DNA of 64,000 nucleotides from Vibrio fortis (GCF_000695685.1 NZ_JFFR01000012.1:124001-188000), one strand, 5' to 3'. Positions 16,211 through 27,240 are shown, counted from the stretch's first letter. The notes: a model not told the origin generated them from the sequence alone. Numbers and translations are program-made.

Positions 16211-16681
16211 ATGGCTCGTATCACCCAACAACAGAAACTCGAAAATCAAAAGAAATACAATCAAGTCGTTCTAGACCTTTTCTTGGCGGAAGGGCATGAG
16301 TCGCTCACGTACGCACGTATCGCAAAAGAGATTGGTGTGAGTCTGACGACACTGCAAGGTTACTTTCCGTCAACTCGCGCGATTAGAGCTGTGCTGCATG
16401 GGCATATTCTACCAATTCTCATGCAACCCCTGAATTTTTCTAGTGAGAGTGCTTTTCATGAGTCATGGGATAAAGCATTAGAAGAGCCGCAGTTTCAAAG
16501 TGTCATGAAGCTGATCTTTTTTCATGCGTCACAGAAGGACCAATCTAAAGACTTTGATTTGCATGCTGAGGGCGCGTTTCGTGAAAAGGTGCGCGAGAGT
16601 TTCGGTGAGAACGCTAGAAGAATAATTGAAATCGCCATCGGTCGTTCACTTCTTAAGATGACAGATTACCAGTCTAGCTAA
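16211..16681 (+). CDS. TetR-family transcriptional regulator (short)
   Basis: DNA-binding protein of 156 residues. The N-terminal TetR helix-turn-helix spans about 12-58 (YNQVVLDLFLAEGHESLTYARIAKEIGVSLTTLQGYFPSTRAI split across three helices), followed by a short helical ligand-binding half. At 156 residues it is shorter than most TetR proteins (about 190-210). It is monocistronic between two terminators. A dyad ATGAA-N8-TTCAT at 16130-16147 upstream could be an autoregulatory operator, but this is weak. Possible targets are the ECF operon upstream or the glycogen genes downstream; neither is shown by the sequence. Confidence 0.85.
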   Translation: MARITQQQKLENQKKYNQVVLDLFLAEGHESLTYARIAKEIGVSLTTLQGYFPSTRAIRAVLHGHILPILMQPLNFSSESAFHESWDKALEEPQFQSVMKLIFFHASQKDQSKDFDLHAEGAFREKVRESFGENARRIIEIAIGRSLLKMTDYQSS

Positions 16682-16723
16682 ATCACTAATTAGTCTGACT
16701 TAGAACTCAATAATCAAACACAA

Positions 16724-16751
16724 AAAATGGGAGCTTAGAGGCTCCCATTTT
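16724..16751. terminator. Bidirectional terminator between tetR-like gene and glgB
   Basis: Perfect 11-base stem AAAATGGGAGC/GCTCCCATTTT with loop TTAGAG. Confidence 0.9.
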
Positions 16752-16781
16752 GCTTTCAATCTTACTTAGACATCTTTAACA

Positions 16782-18956
16782 CTAGTTCAGTTTGTAGAAA
16801 ACTGTCGCCAATGGTGGAAGTCTAAGTTCAATCGAAGTATCCAAGCCTTCGCTTTGAACCGCTTCGATTTCAGCCACCTCTTTTACTTCAAAACCACTGC
16901 CGTTGTATTTAGCATCATCAGTATTGAGTAATAGGCTGTACTGACCTTGTACCGGAACGCCCAGACGGAAGTGCTCGTGCGGTACCGGTGTAAAGTTCGA
17001 TACCACCAATACACGTTCACCTGATTCACTGATACGTTCATGAGCCAAGATACTCGCCTCTGCAGAGTCTTGTAGACGCCACTCAAAGCCTTGTGGATCG
17101 AAATCTAAGTCATGCATCGCAGATTCATTTCGGTAAAGATGGTTAAGATCTTTCGTCAGCTTTTGAACACCTTGGTGACGTTCGTAGTCAAGTAAGAACC
17201 ATTGCAGTTGGTCATCGTGGTTCCATTCTGCTGTTTGGCCGAACTCAGCGCCCATGAAGTTAAGCTTCTTACCTGGCTGCGCATACATGTAACCCATGTA
17301 AGCACGCAGGTTAGCCGTTTGCTGCCATTCATCACCAGGCATCTTATTGTGGATAGAGCCCTTGCCGTAAACCACTTCATCATGCGACAGAGACAATACG
17401 TAGTTTTCACTGTGCGCGTAAACGAGTGGGAAAGTAATCGTGTCGTGGTGATACTTACGGTTGATAGGGTCTTCTTGGATGTAAGACAAGCTGTCATGCA
17501 TCCATCCCATGTTCCACTTAAAGCCAAAGCCCAAACCACCCATGAATGTCGGTGCGGATACACCTGGGAATGCCGTTGACTCTTCCGCAATAGTCATTGC
17601 ATTCGGGAAGTGTTTGTAGACTTCTTCGTTCATCCATTTCAATGTTGCGATGGCATCGTAGTTCTCATTACCACCGTCGACATTTGGCACCCATTGGTCA
17701 TGGCTGCGCGAGTAATCGAGGTAAAGCATCGAAGCCACAGCATCCACACGGATACCATCAATGTGGAATTGCTCAAACCAATACAAAGCATTAGAAACTA
17801 GGAAACGACGAACATGCTCACGACCTAGGTCGTAGATGTACGAGTTCCAATCCTGATGCCAACCGCGACGTGGATCTGGATCGTGGAACAGAGGCGTGCC
17901 ATCGAAATTAGCTAAGCCATGATCATCACTTGGGAAGTGTGCTGGAACCCAGTCAAGTACCACGCCAAGACCAGCTTGGTGACACTGATCAACAAAATAT
18001 TTGAAATCGTCTGGTGAGCCAAAACGGCTCGTCGGTGCAAATAGACCCACTGGCTGATAACCCCATGACCCGTAGAACGGGTGCTCTGAAACAGGCATCA
18101 ATTCAACGTGGGTGTAACCAAGATCCGTTAGGTATGGAATCAGTTCTTTTGCAAGATCACGGTAGTTTAAGAAGTCACCATTAGCGTCACGCTTCCAAGA
18201 ACCCGCATGCAGCTCGTAGAACGACAATGCTTCTTTACGCTTTTCCGTTACTGGGCGGCTTTGCCACTGACTGTCTTGCCACTGGTAACGAGCGTGATCA
18301 TAAGTCACAGAAGAGAACGATGGGTACTGCTCAGAATAGAAGCCCCAAGGATCGGCTTTGTGCGGTAGACCTTCGCCATTTGGACCTTTCAGTTCGAATT
18401 TGTATTGCGCGCCCTCTTCTAGCTCAGGGATGAATAGACCCCAAATGCCATAATCAAGACGCTGCATTGGGTGGCGGCGGCCATCCCAAGAGTTGAAGTT
18501 ACCCACCAAGCTCACCGCTGACGCATGTGGTGCGTAAACTAAGAATCGAGTACCAGAGATTGTGTCCCCATCACGCTCCAATGTAATAAACTGAGCGCCC
18601 ATATGATGGTACATATCTTTTGGTGTATGCAGTGCTTCGTAGCTCGCATACAGCTCATGGTATTGATATGGGTCGTCTAAGATTAGTTCTACACCAGCCC
18701 AATCAACAGCCAGTTTGTAGTGCGTAAAACGCAAATCGCGCTCTTGCTTTAGGACAAAACCACTGTCACCTTCGCGCACTAATTCAACACGAGGTTCGTC
18801 GCCAACAATCAACTCAACTTTGTCTGCACCTGGGATCCATACGCGCAATGCACCTTCATCAGAAGGAAGATACGGACCTAAACATGAGAATGGGTCAGCA
18901 AACGAAGCCTGTGATAGTTGGGTATATATTTGTTCTTGCTTTGAAATTGAACTCAT
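16782..18956 (-). CDS. glgB: 1,4-alpha-glucan branching enzyme
   Basis: Transfers alpha-1,4 glucan segments to 6-hydroxyls to create glycogen branches; GH13 with an N-terminal CBM48-type module. Length is 724 residues (E. coli GlgB about 728). Catalytic signatures: [22 protein letters not shown] (nucleophile Asp), TIAEEST (acid Glu) and [13 protein letters not shown]-terminal glycogen-binding segments include [22 protein letters not shown]. The start is ATG 18954-18956 because AAAGG lies eight bases upstream; an open frame continues 24 codons further with no ribosome site. Last gene of the minus-strand malP-malQ-glgB series but separated from malQ by a terminator-like hairpin. glgA/glgC are absent from the window. 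Confidence 0.96.
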   Translation of the reverse strand: MSSISKQEQIYTQLSQASFADPFSCLGPYLPSDEGALRVWIPGADKVELIVGDEPRVELVREGDSGFVLKQERDLRFTHYKLAVDWAGVELILDDPYQYHELYASYEALHTPKDMYHHMGAQFITLERDGDTISGTRFLVYAPHASAVSLVGNFNSWDGRRHPMQRLDYGIWGLFIPELEEGAQYKFELKGPNGEGLPHKADPWGFYSEQYPSFSSVTYDHARYQWQDSQWQSRPVTEKRKEALSFYELHAGSWKRDANGDFLNYRDLAKELIPYLTDLGYTHVELMPVSEHPFYGSWGYQPVGLFAPTSRFGSPDDFKYFVDQCHQAGLGVVLDWVPAHFPSDDHGLANFDGTPLFHDPDPRRGWHQDWNSYIYDLGREHVRRFLVSNALYWFEQFHIDGIRVDAVASMLYLDYSRSHDQWVPNVDGGNENYDAIATLKWMNEEVYKHFPNAMTIAEESTAFPGVSAPTFMGGLGFGFKWNMGWMHDSLSYIQEDPINRKYHHDTITFPLVYAHSENYVLSLSHDEVVYGKGSIHNKMPGDEWQQTANLRAYMGYMYAQPGKKLNFMGAEFGQTAEWNHDDQLQWFLLDYERHQGVQKLTKDLNHLYRNESAMHDLDFDPQGFEWRLQDSAEASILAHERISESGERVLVVSNFTPVPHEHFRLGVPVQGQYSLLLNTDDAKYNGSGFEVKEVAEIEAVQSEGLDTSIELRLPPLATVFYKLN

Positions 18957-19001
18957 TTCCAAAACCTTTCTCCCTAACCAAACATCCAAAAAATATAAAA
19001 T

Positions 19002-19027
19002 AAAAATGCCCGCTATGGATGCGGGCA
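19002..19027 (-). terminator. Terminator/attenuator between malQ and glgB
   Basis: On the minus strand TGCCCGC and GCGGGCA pair around a seven-base loop and are followed by TTTTTATTTTA. It lies 3' of malQ and just upstream of the glgB ribosome site, so glgB needs read-through or its own promoter. Confidence 0.8.
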
Positions 19028-19137
19028 ATATAACGACGATCTATTGTACCTGACGTACGGAAACGTTTGAGTGACCAAGATTATAGTTTCTTATGCAACA
19101 AGCAAAAATCTCAGTATTATCGGGCCACTCAAGCATA

Positions 19138-21318
19138 TTAGTTACCCGCTTTTTCACGAACTTCAGTCAGACGAGAAGCAATACGGTTAACACCATCGTG
19201 AGCAAAAATCTCATCAAGGTTCATCGATAGCTTACGACGCCAGTTCGGGTATTCGTCTACCGTACCTGGAATGTTTACAGGCTGATCCATTTCTAGCCAG
19301 TCTTCCAGCTGAACACTTAGTAGCGTTGAAGAACCTGCCGCAACGTGAAGTTGTAGCGCTTCAGCTAGGTAAGAGTCCATTGGTACTTGGCTCGCATCAC
19401 GACCTACACCATCCGGTAGGAAACCATGCCATGCAACAGAATCTAGAATGCCCTGCTTACACTCAAGACGGTCATCAAACAGACCATTCAGCTGTTCTTG
19501 ATTTGGGTACAGACCAATCTCTTGCCCCATCTTCAGGTCATCACAGTGCCAGAAGCCACGTAGCGTCGGCATATCGTGCGTACACAGTGCAGCCATTGAT
19601 TGTGATGCGTAGTGTTTTGGTGAGATGAAGCCACCGTCTTCCTCAGATGTTTCGAAGAAGAATACCTTGTATGAGTGAACGCCAGCATCCGCTAGGATAT
19701 CGACGATTTCATCAGGCACAGTACCTAAATCTTCACCAATTACAGAACATTGGTAGCGATGTGATTCAAGCGCTAAGATCGCTAGCATGTCTTGAACTGG
19801 GTAGTAGATATAAGCACCTTGTGTTGCATCTTCACCTTTTGGAATCCACCACAAACGTAGTAGACCCAGCACGTGGTCGATACGTAACGCGCCACAGTGC
19901 TTCATGTTTGCGCGTAGTAGCTTGATGTAAGCATCGTAGCCCGTCGCTTGAAGTACTTCTGGGTTTAGCGGTGGAAGACCCCAGTTTTGACCTAGAGGGC
20001 CTAGAATATCTGGTGGAGCACCAATGCTCGCATCCATTACTAGGTTGCCTTCGTCCGCCCAAGTTTCGCTACCAGAATTAGCAACACCTACAGCAAGGTC
20101 ACGGTAAAGGCCTACAGCCATACCCTTCTCTTCAGCCAGAGATTGTGCGTCGTTGATCTGACAATCCGCTAGCCATTGTAGGTACATGTATAGGTGTACT
20201 TTTTCAATGTTCTCTTTGATGTATTTTTGAGTCGCCGGGCTTTCAAATGTACGGTATTTCTCTGGGAATACAGGCCAGCCCCACATGTTTGAATCTTCTG
20301 CATGAAGCTCCGCATGCAATGCATCGAACGCTGCTTGATGCATTAGGCTATCACCGCCCTCTTCAACGAACGCTAGGAATGCTTGAGCACGGTCGCTGTT
20401 TTTGTCTAGGTGACGATGTTTGAATTCAGTGAATAGCAGCGGAAGAATGCTCATCTTTAGCTCAGACACTTCTGTGTAGTTAACCCAGTGTGCGTCGCGA
20501 GCTTTCTGCAGACGCTGTTGGAATTCTGCGCTGCCTACTGTTTGTTGCGCTTCTGCGCTCAACGCGAACTCAGGTACAGAGCTCACATCGATGTATAGGA
20601 TGTTCAACCAACGGCGTGAAGATGGGCTGTATGGGCTTGCACCTTCTGGGTTTGCTGGGAACAGAGAGTGAATTGGGTTAAGACCCACGAAATCACCACC
20701 ACGCGAAGCGATGTCAGCCACAAGCTGTTTAAGGTCACCGAAATCCCCGATACCCCAGTTGTGTTGAGTGCGAAGTGTGTAAAGCTGAACACTTGGACCC
20801 CAAAGCTTCTTACCCTGCTCAATTGGGCTCTGTTTGAAACACGCTTTTGGCGTAATGATTAGTGTCATTTCGTAAGGCTTTTTACGGCGCTTACGGCTAA
20901 CCACAAGTTTGTGATAACCCCATGCCAAATCGTTTGGCAATGCAAACACTAAAGGGCCACCCTCTGCACGTTCGTCTCGTACAACTTGAGATTGAAGATA
21001 GCCTTCAAGTACCTCTCCTTGCTCCGTTTCTAAACGCCAGCTGAACTCACTTTCACGAGCACTCACACCTAGATTTAGTGCAACCTCTACAGGCTCACCA
21101 TCGCGCAAGACAAGAACTGGGTCTAATACATCTTTCTTGTGTTTTTTCTCTGCAGACTTAAGCAGAGCGTCGTCGCTGCTTGTGTCGTAGCCCAATGAAG
21201 CCAATAGACGAGTTAATGTTTCGTCAGATACTTGTGCTTCATCGCCCCACGCACTTACGTAACTGTCGGCAAGGTTTGCCATTTCTGCGACTTGTTTTAA
21301 TACGCTTTGTTCTTTCAT
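19138..21318 (-). CDS. malQ: 4-alpha-glucanotransferase (amylomaltase)
   Basis: GH77 disproportionating enzyme of 726 residues that transfers maltodextrin chains and releases glucose in the cytoplasm. Recognised by LWGPSVQLYTLRTQHNWGIGDFGDL, GGDFVGLNPIHSLFP, SPYSPSSRRWLNILYIDV, catalytic RIDHVLGLLRLWWIPKG (nucleophile Asp), IGEDLGTVPDEI (acid Glu) and THDMPTLRGFW. The start ATG 21316-21318 has GGAGAGA close upstream. It is 131 bases downstream of malP on the same strand, with a perfect 11-base hairpin in the spacer, giving the classical malPQ operon order. Confidence 0.97.
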   Translation of the reverse strand: MKEQSVLKQVAEMANLADSYVSAWGDEAQVSDETLTRLLASLGYDTSSDDALLKSAEKKHKKDVLDPVLVLRDGEPVEVALNLGVSARESEFSWRLETEQGEVLEGYLQSQVVRDERAEGGPLVFALPNDLAWGYHKLVVSRKRRKKPYEMTLIITPKACFKQSPIEQGKKLWGPSVQLYTLRTQHNWGIGDFGDLKQLVADIASRGGDFVGLNPIHSLFPANPEGASPYSPSSRRWLNILYIDVSSVPEFALSAEAQQTVGSAEFQQRLQKARDAHWVNYTEVSELKMSILPLLFTEFKHRHLDKNSDRAQAFLAFVEEGGDSLMHQAAFDALHAELHAEDSNMWGWPVFPEKYRTFESPATQKYIKENIEKVHLYMYLQWLADCQINDAQSLAEEKGMAVGLYRDLAVGVANSGSETWADEGNLVMDASIGAPPDILGPLGQNWGLPPLNPEVLQATGYDAYIKLLRANMKHCGALRIDHVLGLLRLWWIPKGEDATQGAYIYYPVQDMLAILALESHRYQCSVIGEDLGTVPDEIVDILADAGVHSYKVFFFETSEEDGGFISPKHYASQSMAALCTHDMPTLRGFWHCDDLKMGQEIGLYPNQEQLNGLFDDRLECKQGILDSVAWHGFLPDGVGRDASQVPMDSYLAEALQLHVAAGSSTLLSVQLEDWLEMDQPVNIPGTVDEYPNWRRKLSMNLDEIFAHDGVNRIASRLTEVREKAGN

Positions 21319-21411
21319 CGCTCTCTCCGAAAACGCGCTAACGCTTTCAATTTTGTAGGGTTATTTGTCTAAGTTTATTTATTTTCAATTTAGCTTTGAG
21401 CCAACTAATTG

Positions 21412-21436
21412 AGCCAAGGCAGAAACTGCCTTGGCT
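21412..21436. other. Perfect 11-bp hairpin in the malP-malQ spacer
   Basis: AGCCAAGGCAG-AAA-CTGCCTTGGCT. On the minus strand no T-run follows it, so it may stabilise the malP message 3' end or act as a weak attenuator for malQ. Confidence 0.6.
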
Positions 21437-21449
21437 TATTTGGGGTCTA

Positions 21450-23903
21450 TTAACGTTTAACCGCTTCTAGTTTCCAAATGTTGTTCACGTAGTCGCGGAT
21501 TGAACGGTCTGATGTGAACTTACCAACCAATGCGGTGTTAAGGATGGCTTTCTTAGCCCAGCCCGCTTGGTCTTTGTATTGCTTGTCCATGTCTTCGTGT
21601 GCTTTCACGTAAGAAGCGAAGTCCGCTAGACATAGGTATGGGTCACCGCCATCTAGTAGGCTATCAAACGTTGCACGTAGTAGACCTGGTTGACCTGGAG
21701 TGAACTCTTCACCCGTTAGTAGGTCAAGTGACGCTTTCAGTAGTGGGTCTGCGTGGTAGTAGTCGTAAGGGTTGTAACCTTGCGCTTTCACCGCTTGAAC
21801 ACCATCAACGTCTAGGCCGAAGATGTAGATGTTCTCTTCGCCAACTTCTTCGCGAATCTCAACGTTCGCACCATCCATCGTACCGATAGTTAGAGCGCCG
21901 TTTAGAGCCATCTTCATGTTACCCGTACCTGATGCTTCTTTACCCGCTAGCGAGATTTGTTGAGAAACGTCTGCCGCTGGGATAATGATTTCAGCCATGC
22001 TTACACGGTAATCAGGAATGAATACCACTTTCAGTTTGTTGCCAATGCGTGGATCGTTGTTGATCTTCTCAGCAATCTTGTTCACCGCGAAGATGATCTC
22101 TTTCGCTAGGTGGTAACCCGGTGCTGCTTTCGCTGCGAAGAAACATACGCGCGGCTCACATTCGAAACCAGGTTCGTTAAGGATACGGTGGTACAGAGAT
22201 AGAATGTGTAGCAAGTCTAGGTGCTGACGCTTGTACTCGTGCAGACGCTTGATCTGTACGTCGAAGATAGCGTTAGTATCTAGCTCGATACCCATGTTCT
22301 CTTGAACCCAATCAGCAAGACGCTGTTTGTTTTCTTTCTTAACCGCCATGAATTCTTTTTGGAATTTCGCGTCTGTCGCGTACTTAGCAATACCTTCTAG
22401 CTGCTCAAGTTTCGCTGGCCACTCAGAACCAATCTTGTCTGTGATTAGCGCAGATAGACCTGGGTTACAGAACTTCAACCAACGACGTGGCGTGATACCG
22501 TTTGTTACGTTAGTCAGTTTGCCTGGGAAGATCTCATTGAACTCAGGGAATAGGTCTTTCTTAACTAGCTGAGAGTGAAGCGCTGCTACACCGTTTACTT
22601 TGTAAGAGCCGATTACACATAGGTTTGCCATACGAACCATGCGGTGGAAACCTTCTTGGATGATAGATAGCTTAGCTTGCTTCTCACCATCACCAGGCCA
22701 CATCTTACGAACTTCTTGTAGGAAGCGGTGGTTGATTTCAAAAATGATTTCCATGTGACGTGGAAGTAGACGCTGGATAAGCGACTCAGACCAAGTCTCA
22801 AGAGCTTCAGGAAGCAGTGTGTGGTTCGTGTAAGCGAACGTGTTCGCACTGATGTCCCAAGCAGTATCCCAATCTAGGCCTTTCTCATCGATAAGGATGC
22901 GCATTAGCTCTGGGATAGCGATTGTTGGGTGCGTATCGTTCAGCTGGATAGTCTCTTGCTTAGGTAGATCCGCTAGAGCAAAACCTGCTGCTTCGTGACG
23001 ACGTAGGATATCGCGAACAGACGCTGCAGAGTGGAAGTACTGCTGCATTAGACGAAGAGTCTTACCTTTTTCGTGGTTGTCGTTCGGGTATAGAACTTTA
23101 GTGATGTTACCAGCATCGATTAGCGCGTGTTGTGCTTCGAAGTAGTCACCGTTGTTGAAGCTTGCTAGTGAGAATGGCGCGATAGCCTGACATTCCCAAA
23201 GACGCAGTGGGTAAACTGTGTCTGACTCGTAACCAACGATTGGTAGATCCCAAGGCATTGCTTTAACAGACATACCTGGAACCCATTTACGAACTTGCTT
23301 ACCGTTCTCTTCAACCACTTCAACGTGACCGTAGAAGCCGATTTCTTGTGCTAGTTCTGGACGAGCCACTTCCCATGGGTAGCCTTCAACGCCACGCCAT
23401 GCATCTGGAGCTTCTTTTTGACGACCGTCTTCGAAAGACTGTTTAAATAGGCCGTATTCGTAGTGTAGGCCGTAACCTACAGTTGGGAATTCTTGTGCTG
23501 CACAAGAGTCCATGAAACATGCAGCTAGACGACCTAGACCACCGTTACCTAGTGATGGGTCGCGCTCTTCTTCTAGAAGATCCGTTAGGTTTTGACCTAG
23601 CTCTTCCATCGCGTGAGTGATTTGCTCGTAAAGGCCCATGCTGATCAGGTTATTACCTGTTAGACGGCCAATTAGGAACTCTAGAGATAGGTAGTTAACG
23701 CTTTTAGCGTTCTTAATCTTCTCATCATTTTCAGTAGCAAGCAGATCAAATGTTGTCAGTTCTGCTAGAGCACGGCCCATTGCTAGGTACCATGCGCGGC
23801 TGTCCGCAGTTTCTACTGTTGTTGCGTAGGTTGCAGATAGGTGTTTCTTAACACTTTCTTGGAACGACACTTTATCAAAAGTTTTTTGCTGAGTTGCTTT
23901 CAT
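21450..23903 (-). CDS. malP: Maltodextrin/glycogen phosphorylase
   Basis: GT35, pyridoxal-phosphate-dependent phosphorylase of 817 residues that releases glucose-1-phosphate from alpha-1,4-glucan ends. Diagnostic parts: LEFLIGRLTGNNLISMG, EERDPSLGNGGLGRLAACFMDS, VSMAEIIIPAADVSQQISLAGKEASGTGNMK with the PLP-binding lysine, and NGALTIGTMDGANVEI. First gene of the malP-malQ(-glgB) series, in the canonical position opposite malT, so malP is preferred over glgP. Upstream lie a cluster of MalT-box-like octamers at 23998-24028 and CRP-like sites. Start ATG 23901-23903 has only a weak ribosome site. Confidence 0.95.
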   Translation of the reverse strand: MKATQQKTFDKVSFQESVKKHLSATYATTVETADSRAWYLAMGRALAELTTFDLLATENDEKIKNAKSVNYLSLEFLIGRLTGNNLISMGLYEQITHAMEELGQNLTDLLEEERDPSLGNGGLGRLAACFMDSCAAQEFPTVGYGLHYEYGLFKQSFEDGRQKEAPDAWRGVEGYPWEVARPELAQEIGFYGHVEVVEENGKQVRKWVPGMSVKAMPWDLPIVGYESDTVYPLRLWECQAIAPFSLASFNNGDYFEAQHALIDAGNITKVLYPNDNHEKGKTLRLMQQYFHSAASVRDILRRHEAAGFALADLPKQETIQLNDTHPTIAIPELMRILIDEKGLDWDTAWDISANTFAYTNHTLLPEALETWSESLIQRLLPRHMEIIFEINHRFLQEVRKMWPGDGEKQAKLSIIQEGFHRMVRMANLCVIGSYKVNGVAALHSQLVKKDLFPEFNEIFPGKLTNVTNGITPRRWLKFCNPGLSALITDKIGSEWPAKLEQLEGIAKYATDAKFQKEFMAVKKENKQRLADWVQENMGIELDTNAIFDVQIKRLHEYKRQHLDLLHILSLYHRILNEPGFECEPRVCFFAAKAAPGYHLAKEIIFAVNKIAEKINNDPRIGNKLKVVFIPDYRVSMAEIIIPAADVSQQISLAGKEASGTGNMKMALNGALTIGTMDGANVEIREEVGEENIYIFGLDVDGVQAVKAQGYNPYDYYHADPLLKASLDLLTGEEFTPGQPGLLRATFDSLLDGGDPYLCLADFASYVKAHEDMDKQYKDQAGWAKKAILNTALVGKFTSDRSIRDYVNNIWKLEAVKR

Positions 23904-23997
23904 TTCAGAAATCTCGCTTTTATTTGTTCTAATTCATCTGTGACATATCGTGCATGGTCACAATTAACTAAACATCATCCCGGTCTAACGGCTGACT

Positions 23998-24028
23998 AGG
24001 AGTAGATGAAAGGGCGTAGGGGGCGTAC
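23998..24028 (+). promoter_or_regulatory. Cluster of MalT-box-like octamers upstream of malP
   Basis: AGGAGTAG (23998), GGGCGTAG (24012) and GGGCGTAC (24021), all on the strand opposite malP, as are the boxes at pulA. They resemble the E. coli consensus GGGGA(T/G)GAGG only in part, but the same variants recur at other maltose promoters in this window. Confidence 0.5.
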
Positions 24029-24082
24029 TGACGTTGGGTTAGTGATCTAAATCTCATGTTCAGCTCCAGAATAAAAAATTGG

Positions 24083-24098
24083 AGTGATTATGATCACA
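24083..24098. promoter_or_regulatory. CRP site (malP-malT region)
   Basis: AGTGA-TTATGA-TCACA: correct 6-base spacing and one mismatch from TGTGA-N6-TCACA. Confidence 0.55.
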
Positions 24099-24265
24099 AG
24101 CCCCCGTTCCATAACTTAACTTTGAATGATGAATTTTTTGTTTACCTATTTTCACTTTCTTGCGAGTTCTGATATTTAGATCACGAAATATTTTTCATGT
24201 TCTCATCTTTTTCACAAATTCATGTGTAGAAACGAGCAACATCACGATCACAAACCACCCCATTT

Positions 24266-24281
24266 AGTGATAAACATCACA
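24266..24281. promoter_or_regulatory. CRP site upstream of malT
   Basis: AGTGA-TAAACA-TCACA, one mismatch from consensus, followed seven bases later by the GGGCGTAG octamer at 24288-24295. Confidence 0.55.
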
Positions 24282-24470
24282 ATTAAAGGGCGTAGTTGGG
24301 CCAAAATATGCCACAGTGCAAGGTTTCTGAGGCTGATCATGGTCTGGGCCATTTTTCTTCACGTAACATAGCTTCAGAATTAATTCATAACGGCTTTTGT
24401 TTTGATGGTCGGTTATACGCAATCGACTCTCCTTATAAAGACAAGAGCCATGGAATAGGTAACCTTCGAC

Positions 24471-27179
24471 ATGTGGATCCCGTCTAAACTGACTCGCCCG
24501 GGGCGATTACACAACGCAATCTTAAGACCACGCGTATTAGATCTGCTGCAAAATGCCGACTGCTATAAGCTCGTATTATTCCGCTCTCCCGCAGGCTATG
24601 GAAAAACCACCATGGCCGCTCAGTGGTTGGTTGATAAACCCAATGTAGGTTGGTACAGCATTGACGACAGTGACAATGATGCCTTCCGTTTCATCAACTA
24701 CCTGCTGCAGTCTCTTAATAAAGCAACGCAAAACGCCTGTCCTAACGCACAAAAGTTAGCGGAAAAGCGTCAGTTCTCATCACTGCACTCTTTGCTAAGT
24801 GAAGTATTCGCTGAAATGGCGAACTTCCATCATGAGTGCTTCCTTGTGCTTGATGACTACCACCTTGTTAACAATGACGATGTGCATGAAGCGATGCGTT
24901 TCTTCTTAAAGCACATGCCAGATAACCTAACACTTGTTGTAACAAGTCGCGGCACGCCACCGCTTGGTACAGCAAACTTACGCGTTCGCGATCTGATGAT
25001 TGAGCTAGGCAACGATTCATTAGCATTCGATACAGAAGAGACAACGCGCTTCTTCAACCAACGAGTTACGGACGGTGTCGACGATACCACCGCGGGTAGT
25101 ATCTGTGCCTATGTTGAGGGCTGGCCTTCTGCACTTCAATTGATTGCCCTGCAAGCGCAACATCAGAAACGTACACTTGCTCAATCGGCGGAATCCGTTT
25201 CTCACTTTAACCACGCCCACCTCTGGGATTACTTAGTGGAAGAAGTGTTTGACCTGCTGGACAAAGAGACTCGCCACTTCTTAATGCAGTGCTCTGTATT
25301 GGACCACTTTAATGATGAGTTGGTGTGCGCACTCACCCAGCGTGAAGACGCATTAGGGATGATTGAATCCCTCAACCGATTTGGGTTGTTTATCTACCCG
25401 TTAGAGGGTGAGAAAAACTGGTACCGCTTCCACAATCTATTCGGTGAGTTTTTGGCTCACGAACGTCAAGCGCGTATCCCACAGCAAGAAGCTGAACTGC
25501 ATAACGCTGCCGCTCAAGCTTGGTTAAAACAGGACACGCCTCATCAAGCTCTTCGTCATGCACAAAGAGCAAACAATGCTGAGTTAATCGTCCAGATCTT
25601 AGGTACACACGGCTGGCAAATGTTTAACCAAGGCGAACTCTCTTCGTTAGAGATGGCGATCAAGCAACTCACGCCAGATCAGCTTTACAGCGACCCTAAG
25701 CTTTCGATGCTACGTGCTTGGTTAGCGCAGAGCCAACACCGTTACGACCAAGTAGGCACGCTGCTAGAAGAGGCAGAGTCTCAATACCAAGCCCGTAATA
25801 TTGAGCTTGATACCCAGCAGCAAGGTCAATACAACGCACTCCGAGCGCAGGTGGCTATTAACAGTAACGAACCTGAAAAAGCACTCGAGTTGGCAGAGTT
25901 AGCGCTAAGCCAGCTTAATACCACCGTTTACCGTAGCCGTATTGTTGCCACCTCTGTCGTGGGTGAAGTTAACCACGTAATGGGTAACTTAAGCCGCGCA
26001 TTACCAATGATGCAGCAAACCGAAAAACTGGCGCGCCAATATCAAGTTTACCATCAAGCACTGTGGGCGATTCTGCAACAGAGCGAAATTCTGATCGCAC
26101 AGGGTTACGTTCAAGCGGCATTCGAACTGCAAGACAGCGCCTTCAAGCTTATCGAAGAGCACCAACTCCAGTACGTACCGCTTCATGAATTCCTACTGCG
26201 TGTGCGCGCTCAGATATGTTGGTGTTGGAACCGTTTAGACGAAGCGGAAGAGTGTTGCTACAAAGGACTAGATATTCTCGGTCACCACTCGCCAAGTAAA
26301 CACCTGCACAGCTACTCGATGTTAGCTCGCATTGCACTCAGCCGCGGCGAAATTGATAAAGCTGCCAAGTTTATCGACCAGATTCAGCACCTTCTGCGCC
26401 AGTCCACTTACCACGTAGATTGGACAGCCAACGCCTCTCTTTCACTGCTGCTTTTCTGGCAAGTGAAAGGAGATAAAGATTCGATTCAAGATTGGTTGAA
26501 CGTTGCGGTTCGCCCTGAATCAGCGAGCAACCACTTCTGCCAACTACAGTGGCGTAATATTGTACGTGCACACATCATGTTGGAGCAGTTTGAAGAGGCG
26601 GAAGAGGCGCTGGTATTCTTGAAGAGTGAGGCAAAACGATCTCACCTGGTCACTGACACTAACCGCAACTTGATTGTTGAGGCTGTGCTGCGTATTCAAA
26701 CCAACGACGAAGAGAGCGCTCGTGTGTTGCTTGAAGAAGCACTACACATGACCAACCAAACGGGTATGGTCGGCAACTTCCTTGTTGATGGTTCAACGAT
26801 TGGACACATTCTTGATAAGCTGAGTAATAAACCTGGCCTAGGCGATCTAGAGCGTCACCGTGCGCAACAGATCATGAAAGACATCTCAACCACTCAGCGT
26901 AGTCGCTCTGTACACTTCGATGAAGACTTTGTAGAAAACTTGGTCAACCACCCTAACATTCCTGAGCTAGTGCGCACTAGCCCGCTCACACAACGTGAAT
27001 GGCAGGTACTTGGCCTAATCTACTCGGGCTTTAGTAACGAACAGATCGCACAAGAACTTGATGTGGCAGGTACAACCATCAAGACTCATATTCGTAACTT
27101 GTATCAAAAGCTGAATATCGCCAACCGTAAAGAAGCGATCAGTACCGCTGAGAACTTATTGCAGTTAATGGGATACTAA
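24471..27179 (+). CDS. malT: HTH-type maltose regulon activator MalT
   Basis: ATP- and maltotriose-dependent transcription activator (STAND ATPase, LuxR/LAL class) of 902 residues, matching E. coli MalT (901). N-terminal NTPase with Walker [10 protein letters not shown] (about 41-49) and VLDDYHLV; helical TPR/SUPR sensor domain about 440-800; C-terminal LuxR-type helix-turn-helix about 835-890 ([40 protein letters not shown]). The start ATG 24471 gives [10 protein letters not shown], the conserved MalT N-terminus, with AGGT about nine bases upstream. It is divergent from its expected target malP and ends at a strong terminator 30 bases on, tail-to-tail with the qrr RNA. Confidence 0.97.
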   Translation: MWIPSKLTRPGRLHNAILRPRVLDLLQNADCYKLVLFRSPAGYGKTTMAAQWLVDKPNVGWYSIDDSDNDAFRFINYLLQSLNKATQNACPNAQKLAEKRQFSSLHSLLSEVFAEMANFHHECFLVLDDYHLVNNDDVHEAMRFFLKHMPDNLTLVVTSRGTPPLGTANLRVRDLMIELGNDSLAFDTEETTRFFNQRVTDGVDDTTAGSICAYVEGWPSALQLIALQAQHQKRTLAQSAESVSHFNHAHLWDYLVEEVFDLLDKETRHFLMQCSVLDHFNDELVCALTQREDALGMIESLNRFGLFIYPLEGEKNWYRFHNLFGEFLAHERQARIPQQEAELHNAAAQAWLKQDTPHQALRHAQRANNAELIVQILGTHGWQMFNQGELSSLEMAIKQLTPDQLYSDPKLSMLRAWLAQSQHRYDQVGTLLEEAESQYQARNIELDTQQQGQYNALRAQVAINSNEPEKALELAELALSQLNTTVYRSRIVATSVVGEVNHVMGNLSRALPMMQQTEKLARQYQVYHQALWAILQQSEILIAQGYVQAAFELQDSAFKLIEEHQLQYVPLHEFLLRVRAQICWCWNRLDEAEECCYKGLDILGHHSPSKHLHSYSMLARIALSRGEIDKAAKFIDQIQHLLRQSTYHVDWTANASLSLLLFWQVKGDKDSIQDWLNVAVRPESASNHFCQLQWRNIVRAHIMLEQFEEAEEALVFLKSEAKRSHLVTDTNRNLIVEAVLRIQTNDEESARVLLEEALHMTNQTGMVGNFLVDGSTIGHILDKLSNKPGLGDLERHRAQQIMKDISTTQRSRSVHFDEDFVENLVNHPNIPELVRTSPLTQREWQVLGLIYSGFSNEQIAQELDVAGTTIKTHIRNLYQKLNIANRKEAISTAENLLQLMGY

Positions 27180-27208
27180 AGAAGATTCGAGAATCGAAGA
27201 AAAGAAAC

Positions 27209-27240
27209 AGCTAGTCGCCGATGGTGGCTAGCTTTTTTTT
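27209..27240 (+). terminator. Terminator of malT
   Basis: AGCTAGTCGCC pairs with GGTGGCTAGCT (two G-U pairs) around GAT, followed by T8. Confidence 0.9.

Larger units (their letters stand above)
23904..24470. promoter_or_regulatory. malP-malT divergent regulatory region
   Basis: 567 gene-free bases between divergent malP and malT. It contains MalT-box-like octamers on the plus strand (23998-24005, 24012-24019, 24021-24028, 24288-24295), two good CRP sites (24083-24098, 24266-24281) and a weaker one (24041-24056). The arrangement fits E. coli logic, where CRP activates malT and MalT activates malPQ. Confidence 0.6.

Noticed and set aside
17156..17590. Long frames within glgB on either strand (144 and 125 codons)
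   Set aside because: Shadows of a clearly conserved enzyme gene, without ribosome sites.
18957..19028. 24-codon N-terminal extension of glgB
   Set aside because: It overlaps the terminator hairpin 3' of malQ and lacks a ribosome site; ATG 18956 has AAAGG upstream.
23951..23961. TGCATGGTCACA as a further CRP site near malP
   Set aside because: With the correct spacing the left half-site does not match TGTGA.
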